A stretch of DNA of 64,000 nucleotides, from assembly GCA_030686995.1 (NCBI GenBank), contig CM060692.1:124119296-124183295 (forward strand), written 5' to 3'. This stretch comes from Artemisia argyi. Taxonomy: Eukaryota; Streptophyta; Magnoliopsida; Asterales; Asteraceae. Under the pieces are notes generated by a model. It was not told where the DNA came from. It saw only the letters and a program-made list of their open reading frames with translations, and made no database searches. The first letter of the stretch is position 1; each line of letters starts with the position of its first letter. The translations under genes were made by a program, and so were the position numbers. Positions 57,708 to 64,000 of the stretch are shown here, one piece after another.

Positions 57708-60486
57708 TGATTGATGCCAAACCACCTAACTTAAATTAACCAAAGAATGGTCAACTAAGTCAAATAGCCTAGATCAATGTTCCGGGTAATATAATGTATC
57801 ACCGGGTCGTTAAATCCCATTGAGGTGTGAAATGTAACTTTAGCGTATTCGTAATCGGGTGTTATTCACAGAAAAAGGGTTTGTGATCAGAATTATTTGG
57901 AAATTATTAACAAAAATAGCTTAGGAAAGCTACGTGAATGGTTACGGGACTTTGGAGTACGGAGATTTGAGCTAAAAACTAAAAACGTACGTTTTAATTA
58001 AAAAACGTATACAGACGTACAAAACAAAAAGTACAACTGAAGGACGGGAAGGGTTAAAAGTGTAAAATTGATATTTTTACAATCCTAATAATTAAAGAAA
58101 ATTTTAAGAAAAATAAAAATTATTTTTACACTATTTAATTATTTATTATTTAATTAATTACTATTTATCTATTTAATACTAATTAAACTAATTAGAATTA
58201 TTAAAAATACTAAAAAGACTTAGAAAATTAAGAAAAATTTTATAAATCTAATTAACCATTACAGGAATCCTTAAAAATTATAAAAAGTTAATTTTATGTA
58301 TTTTTAAGCTAACTAATTAATTATTAATCTAATTACTTATTAATTACTAATTAAACTAATTATATTATAAAATATAGAAAATGAACAGTAGAAATTCTAG
58401 AAAAATTTATAAAAATGTTTTAACTAAAATAAAAGCTATAAAAATTATAAAAACTAGGTTATACTATATAAAATCTAATTATGCTATTTAATTGATTAAT
58501 ATTAATTAAAACTAAATTAAACTAAGATTAATTAGAAAAACCACTAAAAGACAAAATAAAAATCTGGAAAAATTTATAAAATTATTTTAACCTAAAATAT
58601 AATTTCTAAAAATATAAAAGTGATATATTACTTAGAAATAAATTAAAAAGAAAAATAAATTGATAAATCCTATTAAATAGAAGCTATCACTATTTTTAAA
58701 ATTGGTTTTTTGGATTTTTTTCTTTTTCTAAACTAATAATAAACTAAAAACAACTAATTTTAACAAAAACACTTTTGAATTAACCCAAAGAATAAGCACT
58801 TGAAGTGCTTATTATACCCACAGTTGACTTTTGTTGACTGTGGAGTATTTTTAGCTCAAATGAGGAAATGTGGGGTCCACACTGATCAAACTTGGTTTCT
58901 CTGAGTCTATTGAACAATAATAAGCAACTTTTGAGCAAAGGAACGGCCTGAATAAGCCAAAAAGGTCGAATAAGCACTTAGCTTATTGTTGACTGATGCA
59001 GTTTAAGGGACAAGATTATGGGTCCAAATTAGGTGGGGTCCACAGACTTAGGGGTCAAACAAAAGGTTCAAAAACACTCCCTGGTAGGAGGGGGGTTGAG
59101 GGGAACCAAATACAACAGGCCTAGACCACTGTATTAGCCACAAACCACCACAAAAAGTGGTGGTGTGAGGGTGGTCTGCTGAGAACAGGGCAGGTGTATG
59201 CCCTGCAGGCTACTTCAAAGGACTGTGGGACCTACCAAATAATCTAACATTTGAGTTTTAAACTGATTCAAGATCCCATAAAGCTTTTGACTTCAATTGT
59301 GAAACCTTTTTGATCTTAAGATGAACTTGAATTACTTTTTAACTTGAAATAACAAATTAAGTAACTTAGCTAAATTTCTAAAAACTGAGAAAAGAGAGTA
59401 ACTTGAACTTTAAATCTTCATTAATTTATAAAAACATTACACTGAAAGAGAAATAAACTGAAACATACATACATAAAACTACTTTTGCCACATTGGCTTT
59501 TACAAAAGCATATATATGCCACGACATTGACCTAATTTGCTTCTCCTCTCTCCTCTTTCTCCATTCTTGACTTTTTCTGACTTGTTGCAGATAATTGAGA
59601 CTTTCCCACTTCATTAGGACCATTGATTTGGTCAAATTAATCTTGTCCTTTGATTTGCTCTTTTGGCGGGAAAACCATTTGGCAGGTTGTGGCTTGCTTG
59701 TTGAGAGGTTGAGCTTAATTAAGAATGTTTGGAAGGTAGTGTTTGGAGGGGGGAGCAAGGTGTGGGGTGCTGAGGTGGAGGTGAGGAGCAAGGTGGAGTG
59801 TGTCAGTGGTGTTGCAGGCTAGTTGGGGGAGAGGGTGAGGGTCAACGCGGGTCAACGCTGGGTTGATTATTTAAAACGGTTTTGGGTAGTGGGTGGGCTA
59901 AAGTATGGGCCTGGGGGTGTTTGATGGACTAGACATGGATTGGTGGGTTTGGTTTTGGTTTACTTTATTTGTGATCCGGATTTGGTATTTCTAAAAATCA
60001 CAAGGACCAATTTTGATATTTCTGAATTTGGAGGGCCTGTTTTGGCAAGTTTCAAAAGACACCAAAGGGACTAAACCTGCCATGCTTAAATATCCAAAGG
60101 ACCAAAATTGTAATTTTCCATTTTAAATTTCCCGAGGACCATTTTTGCCATTTTTGGATTTTTCAGGGACTAATTATGTAATTTTGGAAAACTTGCAACC
60201 CAAATGTAATATTTTGTGAAATTGACTTTCAAAACCTTGCGTTGATTTTCTTCTTTCAAAATAAATGCTTAGGGACTAAAATTGACAAGTTTTGAAACTT
60301 GGGGGACTGAAACTGCCAATACTGCAAACTTTGTACGTTTTTTCTTTGTTTTTGCACATTTTGCTTTTAAAACACATAAAACACAATCCCTGGGATAATT
60401 TAAGTATTTTGATATCTTTTTGATTGTTTTTGTGCGTTTTGGCAGTTTAAATATATCAAAAACGATGAGTGTTTGAGCACTCATCA
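57708..60486 (-). repeat. Athila C 3' LTR
   Basis: On the minus strand it begins TGATGAGTGCTCAAACACTC. It shares the U3 unit array (about 59990-60310), an E2F-type site (59661-59674) and the AATAAGC cluster (about 58790-58990) with A and B, but is shorter and diverged. No gene. Confidence 0.82.
59661..59674 (-). promoter_or_regulatory. E2F site in Athila C LTR
   Basis: TTTTCCCGCCAAAA on the minus strand, a textbook TTTCCCGC E2F site, at the position of the TTTGGCGCC sites in A and B. No TATA box is clear downstream at the expected distance. Confidence 0.6.
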
Positions 60487-60536
60487 ATCCCCCACACTGA
60501 ACTATTGCTAGTCCCTAGCAATCTTTTTAGAAAACT

Positions 60537-60893
60537 TGATGGATTTTAAACTCTTTACCAAAAGCCATCACTTCTGGAGTAGCCAGGTGTAAGAACTGTG
60601 GCACACCTGATAACCGTGTGATTTTGAGCAAACCACCAGCTTCCAACGGATTTGTTAAGTCTTTACCAAGAGCCGTTTGCTCCTGGACTAGCCAGCATCT
60701 TGATGGACCTAGTCAACATCTTGGTGAGCTGATTACCAATTATGGATTTTTCTACGGCCTTTACCACAAGCCATAATCTTGCGGGCTAGCTAACTCATTT
60801 GTTTTCGGGGAGTTGATGAACCATACAATTTTGGGCAAATTGCCAGCCGTCAACGGATTTGATTTATCTTTACCAAGAGCCGTTTGCTCCTGG
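60537..60893 (-). ncRNA. Four tandem H-type pseudoknot modules, Athila C 3' UTR
   Basis: Plus coordinates, transcript runs right to left. Module 1: stem 60887-60893/60873-60879, loop 60880-60886, partner 60852-60856. Module 2: 60778-60784/60764-60770, loop 60771-60777, partner 60739-60745 (7 of 7). Module 3: 60680-60686/60666-60672, loop 60673-60679, partner 60645-60649. Module 4: 60571-60577/60558-60564, loop 60565-60570, partner 60537-60542 (6 of 6). Module 3 uses the CCAGGAG/CTCTTGG stem where element B has CCAGAAG/CTTTTGG, a paired change. Confidence 0.72.
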
Positions 60894-61183
60894 ATTAGCC
60901 AATCCCTTTGTCGGTTAGACCTGGCGGACTGATTACCACAAAAATTTTGAAATAAAGTGAAAAATTTTTGAAAATTTTGGCCAAAAACGGGGGTACTTGA
61001 AAGATATTTTGATAAAATTCGTTAGAATTTCCCCCCCCCCCCCCCCCCCCCCCACACTTAGAAATGAATATTGTCCTCAATATTCAAAGTTCCGGCTATT
61101 ATGCCGAAGCTATGAACGTAAAAAGCCAAGATTCGAATCTAACTGCGGAAATACCAATTTTCACTTTATTTATATATATATAC

Positions 61184-61221
<38 letters not shown>

Positions 61222-61309
61222 ACTTATATACATATATACATTTTTTTTCAAACAGCGTGGGGTTGGCCATTCCCCCACACTCGGTGGTAGAAAATAGAAA
61301 GAATCAGAG

Positions 61310-61329
61310 ATACGGGTGAAAACCCGTAT
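61310..61329 (-). ncRNA. Conserved 3' UTR hairpin, Athila C
   Basis: Perfect 8-bp stem ATACGGGT / ACCCGTAT, loop TTTC on the minus strand. Confidence 0.6.
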
Positions 61330-61379
61330 TGTTGCTAGTTTTTGATCATCGAGTCGCTAGCTTGACTCTATCCCCGAAT

Positions 61380-64000
61380 TCAATCGTCCTTGGGGAAAGT
61401 TTGGAGATCCGGGACGACCATGGATGGTACGTCCTCTCCAAAGTAGTGCTTTAACCGATGTCCATTCACTTTGAAGTTAGGACCGTCATTTTGAGATAAT
61501 TCGACGGTACCATAAGGATAAACTTTTGTGATAGTGAATGGACCAGTCCATCGGGTTTTGAGCTTTCCCGAGAAGATCTTGAGTCTAGAGTTGAAAAGAA
61601 GGACTCGATCACCAACGTTAAAAACGCGGTTTTTGATTTTTGAGTCATGAATCTTCTTTATCTTTTGTTTATAGATCAAAGAGTTCTCGTAAGCTTGATC
61701 ACGAAGTTCGTTTAATTCATTGAGTTGAACTTTTCTGTGATCACCCGCTGTTCTGAGGTCGAAATTGGCATGCTTGAGGGCCCAATAGGCCTTGTGCTCA
61801 AGCTCGATCGGAAGATGGCACGCTTTCCCGTACACAAGTTTATAAGGCGTACACCCAATGGGTGTTTTGTAAGCCGTACGGAAAGCCCAAAGTGCATCAT
61901 CTACTTTGTCCGACCAAGATGCACGATTCTCACCTACAGTTCTTTCCAAGATTCTTTTAATGCCCCGATTGGACACTTCGACTTGTCCACTCGTTTGAGG
62001 GTGGTACGCAGTAGAAAGACGGTGAGTCACACCGTACTTTTGCATGACTTTGTCAAACTTGTCATTACAGAAGTGCGTACCACGATCACTAATAATAGCA
62101 CGTGGAGTTCCGAATCGGGCAAAAAGAGCTTTTAAAAATTTCACAACTACTCGGGCATCATTTGTGGGTAAAGCTTTCGCTTCAACCCATTTTGACAAGT
62201 AGTCAACTGCCACGAGTATGTATTTATTGCCGTGAGAGGATGGAAATGGCCCCATAAAGTCGATGCCCCAGATATCAAAGATTTCACAAACTTGAATTGC
62301 ATTCTGAGGCATTTCATTTCTTTGTGAAATATTCCCGTGACGTTGACAAGCGTCACAGGACTTGACCAAATCTTGGGCATCCTTGTAGATCGAGGGCCAA
62401 TAAAAGCCAGAATCAAACACCTTTTTGGCGGTGTAGTTGGGATTGTGGTGGCCCCCCGTGGGACCAGCATGGCAAGCCTTTAAAATTTCATTGGCTTCCT
62501 GACCATACACACACCGCCGGATGACTTGATCCGCGCATATCTTGAACAAGTAGGGGTCGTCCCAAAAGTAATGTTTGACATCTTTGAAAAATTTATTTTT
62601 TTGTTGGGACGACATCCCTTTCACAATGAAGTTACCCGCAAGATAGTTTGCAAAGTCGGCAAACCATGGGGTAATCGAGTCTCCACAAAATGAAACCACA
62701 TTGAGGGTCTCGAGAGGAAATGTTTCATTTATTTCCTTTTTCTCGAAAGCATTTTGGTGAGGGTTTTCAAGACGGGAGAGATGATCAGCAGCTAGGTTCT
62801 CAGCTCCTTTTTTATCACGAATTATGATATCAAATTCCTGAAGGAGGAGAACCCATCGGAGGAGTCTCGGCTTTGCATCTTGTTTTGCAAATAGATACTT
62901 CAAAGCCGAATGATCCGTATACACTATGCTTTTAGTCAGAATCAGGTATGGCCGGAATTTTTCAAAAGCATACACCACAGCTAATAATTCTTTTTCAGTG
63001 GTGGTGTAATGACTTTGTGCCTCGGTCATAGTCTTGCTGGCATAGTGTATAGGCTGAAAATGTTTTGTTTTGCGTTGCCCCAAGACTGCCCCAATAGCAT
63101 CCTTTTCGAGGAGATGGGTCATAGGCCGGGCGATTTTAGAAAAATCTTGAATAAACCTACGGTAAAAACCGGCGTGACCCAAAAAGCTCCTAACACCTTT
63201 CACAGTCGTGGGATGAGGCAATTTTGCAATGACGTCCACTTTGGCACGTTCAACCCCCATCCCATTTTTTGAAATTTTATGGTCGAGGACAATGCCCTCT
63301 TTGACCATAAAGTGACTCTTCTCCCAATTTAGACATAACTTTGTGTCTTCACAACATTTTAGCATGCTGTCTAAATGGGAGAGACATGATTTAAACGAAT
63401 CCCCAATGACCGAGAAATCGTCCATAAAGACCTCCATACTTTTCCCGATCATGTCGGAAAAAATGGCCATCATACATCTTTGAAACATGCCCGGAGCATT
63501 ACATAGGCCAAATGGCATACGTTTATATGCGAAGGTTCCATAGGGGCACGTAAAAGTGGTCTTTTCTTGGTCTTGCGGGTCAATGGGAATCTGAAAGTAA
63601 CCCGAGAAACCATCGAGGAAGCAATAGTACTCATTCCCCGCTAATCTCTCGAGCATCTGATCCATAAAGGGCAGAGGAAAATGATCCTTACGGGTGGCGT
63701 CATTCAATTTACGATAATTAATGCAGACGCGCCAACCCGTAACCAAACGAGTTGGAATCAACTCATTCTCCTCATTTGTGACAACAGTATTGCCACCCTT
63801 TTTTGGAACACAGTGAACTGGGCTGACCCAAGGACTGTCCGAGATAGGGTAAATCAATCCGGCATCAAGAAGTTTTAAAACCTCTTGTTTGATAACCTCG
63901 TGAATTTTCGGATTCACCCTTCTTTGATGTTGGACCGCAGGTTTGAAGTCATCCTCCATTAACATCTTGTGAGTACAAAACTCAGGGTCGATGCCCTTGA
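61380..64000 (-). CDS. Athila C pol: RT, RNase H (damaged), integrase
   Basis: Open from the window edge to a TGA at 61380-61382, with no internal stop. RT has CINYRKLND (usual CIDYRKLN; D to N), [16 protein letters not shown] and FMDDFSVIG. After THLLEKDA the text jumps straight to IGAVLGQ: relative to element B, 44 residues are missing in frame (about 63098), including the first RNase H strand with the catalytic D of CDASDF. YTDHSAL remains. Integrase is complete: H-H-C-C finger (CDACQRHGN), [30 protein letters not shown] and the C-terminal [14 protein letters not shown]. The protease and gag lie outside the window. Confidence 0.9.
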   Translation of the reverse strand, partial: KGIDPEFCTHKMLMEDDFKPAVQHQRRVNPKIHEVIKQEVLKLLDAGLIYPISDSPWVSPVHCVPKKGGNTVVTNEENELIPTRLVTGWRVCINYRKLNDATRKDHFPLPFMDQMLERLAGNEYYCFLDGFSGYFQIPIDPQDQEKTTFTCPYGTFAYKRMPFGLCNAPGMFQRCMMAIFSDMIGKSMEVFMDDFSVIGDSFKSCLSHLDSMLKCCEDTKLCLNWEKSHFMVKEGIVLDHKISKNGMGVERAKVDVIAKLPHPTTVKGVRSFLGHAGFYRRFIQDFSKIARPMTHLLEKDAIGAVLGQRKTKHFQPIHYASKTMTEAQSHYTTTEKELLAVVYAFEKFRPYLILTKSIVYTDHSALKYLFAKQDAKPRLLRWVLLLQEFDIIIRDKKGAENLAADHLSRLENPHQNAFEKKEINETFPLETLNVVSFCGDSITPWFADFANYLAGNFIVKGMSSQQKNKFFKDVKHYFWDDPYLFKICADQVIRRCVYGQEANEILKACHAGPTGGHHNPNYTAKKVFDSGFYWPSIYKDAQDLVKSCDACQRHGNISQRNEMPQNAIQVCEIFDIWGIDFMGPFPSSHGNKYILVAVDYLSKWVEAKALPTNDARVVVKFLKALFARFGTPRAIISDRGTHFCNDKFDKVMQKYGVTHRLSTAYHPQTSGQVEVSNRGIKRILERTVGENRASWSDKVDDALWAFRTAYKTPIGCTPYKLVYGKACHLPIELEHKAYWALKHANFDLRTAGDHRKVQLNELNELRDQAYENSLIYKQKIKKIHDSKIKNRVFNVGDRVLLFNSRLKIFSGKLKTRWTGPFTITKVYPYGTVELSQNDGPNFKVNGHRLKHYFGEDVPSMVVPDLQTFPKDD

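Larger units (their letters stand above)
60487..61379 (-). other. Athila C 3' UTR
   Basis: PPT next to the LTR (60487-60497), the pseudoknot array (60537-60893), a C tract of over 20 (about 61031-61052) next to a PPT-like copy, hairpin GAATATT/AATATTC (about 61066-61085), a poly-T tract (about 61190-61220), a third PPT-like copy (about 61271-61281) and the hairpin at 61310-61329. No ORF. Confidence 0.72.
57708..64000 (-). mobile_element. Athila-clade LTR retrotransposon C (right end outside window)
   Basis: Minus strand. 3' LTR 57708-60486 (2.8 kb, much shorter than in A and B), PPT, 3' UTR with four pseudoknot modules, then pol open to the window edge. The left end may be 57708 or 57712 (TGATTGATGCC). 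A TSD cannot be checked. Confidence 0.88.

Noticed and set aside
59426..59822. Overlapping frames in both directions at 59426-59822
   Set aside because: Athila C LTR sequence around the E2F site. Frames on both strands are short and unsupported.

Overview
This window looks like a repeat-packed intergenic stretch of a flowering-plant nuclear genome. I see no host gene, no tRNA or rRNA gene and no bacterial feature. Almost every base can be assigned to LTR retrotransposons of four lineages: Ty3 chromovirus/Tekay, Ty1-copia SIRE-like, Ty3 Athila, and Ty3 Tat. There are also two TIR elements and a piece of plastid psaB. The copia and chromovirus proteins resemble, from memory, those annotated in the daisy family (Asteraceae, e.g. 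Tanacetum/Artemisia). That placement is an inference.

The layout is a nest of insertions, read from target-site duplications (TSDs). The base is a decayed Tekay-type chromovirus (about 215 to 57407) whose 5' end is lost. Its 3' LTR is split by a SIRE-like copia element (3677-55629, TSD TACCT). The copia gag is split by Athila element A (5696-21327, minus strand, TSD ATGAA). The copia 3' region is split by a Tat element (25743-52425, TSD GCTAG/GCTTG). The Tat reverse transcriptase/RNase H region is split by Athila element B (30219-47439, plus strand, TSD GAAAC). The gag of B is broken by a truncated piece of a fifth LTR element (about 35474-37405, minus). The copia 3' LTR has lost its first bases next to a long-TIR element (53333-54333) that holds a Stowaway-like MITE (53660-53914). 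Right of the chromovirus LTR lie an LTR fragment (57408-57707) and Athila element C (57708 to beyond the window, minus strand).

The three Athila elements share an architecture: LTRs of 2.8-4.2 kb, a tRNA-Asp-type primer binding site where it is visible, one gag-pro-RT-RH-IN frame with an N/Q-rich Gag linker, and a long 3' untranslated region before the polypurine tract. That 3' UTR is the most unusual thing here. It carries four tandem modules, each a 7-bp hairpin whose loop is complementary to a segment about 16 nt downstream. This is a classical H-type pseudoknot layout, with compensatory changes among modules and elements. The same 3' UTR also holds covarying simple hairpins and three copies of the PPT-like sequence. 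All three LTR types carry an E2F-like site in U3.

Other notable items are a three-exon antisense gene (759 codons, two in-frame TGAs) at the 3' end of the Tat element, a cluster of TGACGCCGTCA palindromes in the truncated LTR, a psaB fragment inside the Tat coding region, and a hairpin cluster shared by the copia LTR and the region upstream of its third ORF. Most premature stops look like C-to-T or G-to-A changes.
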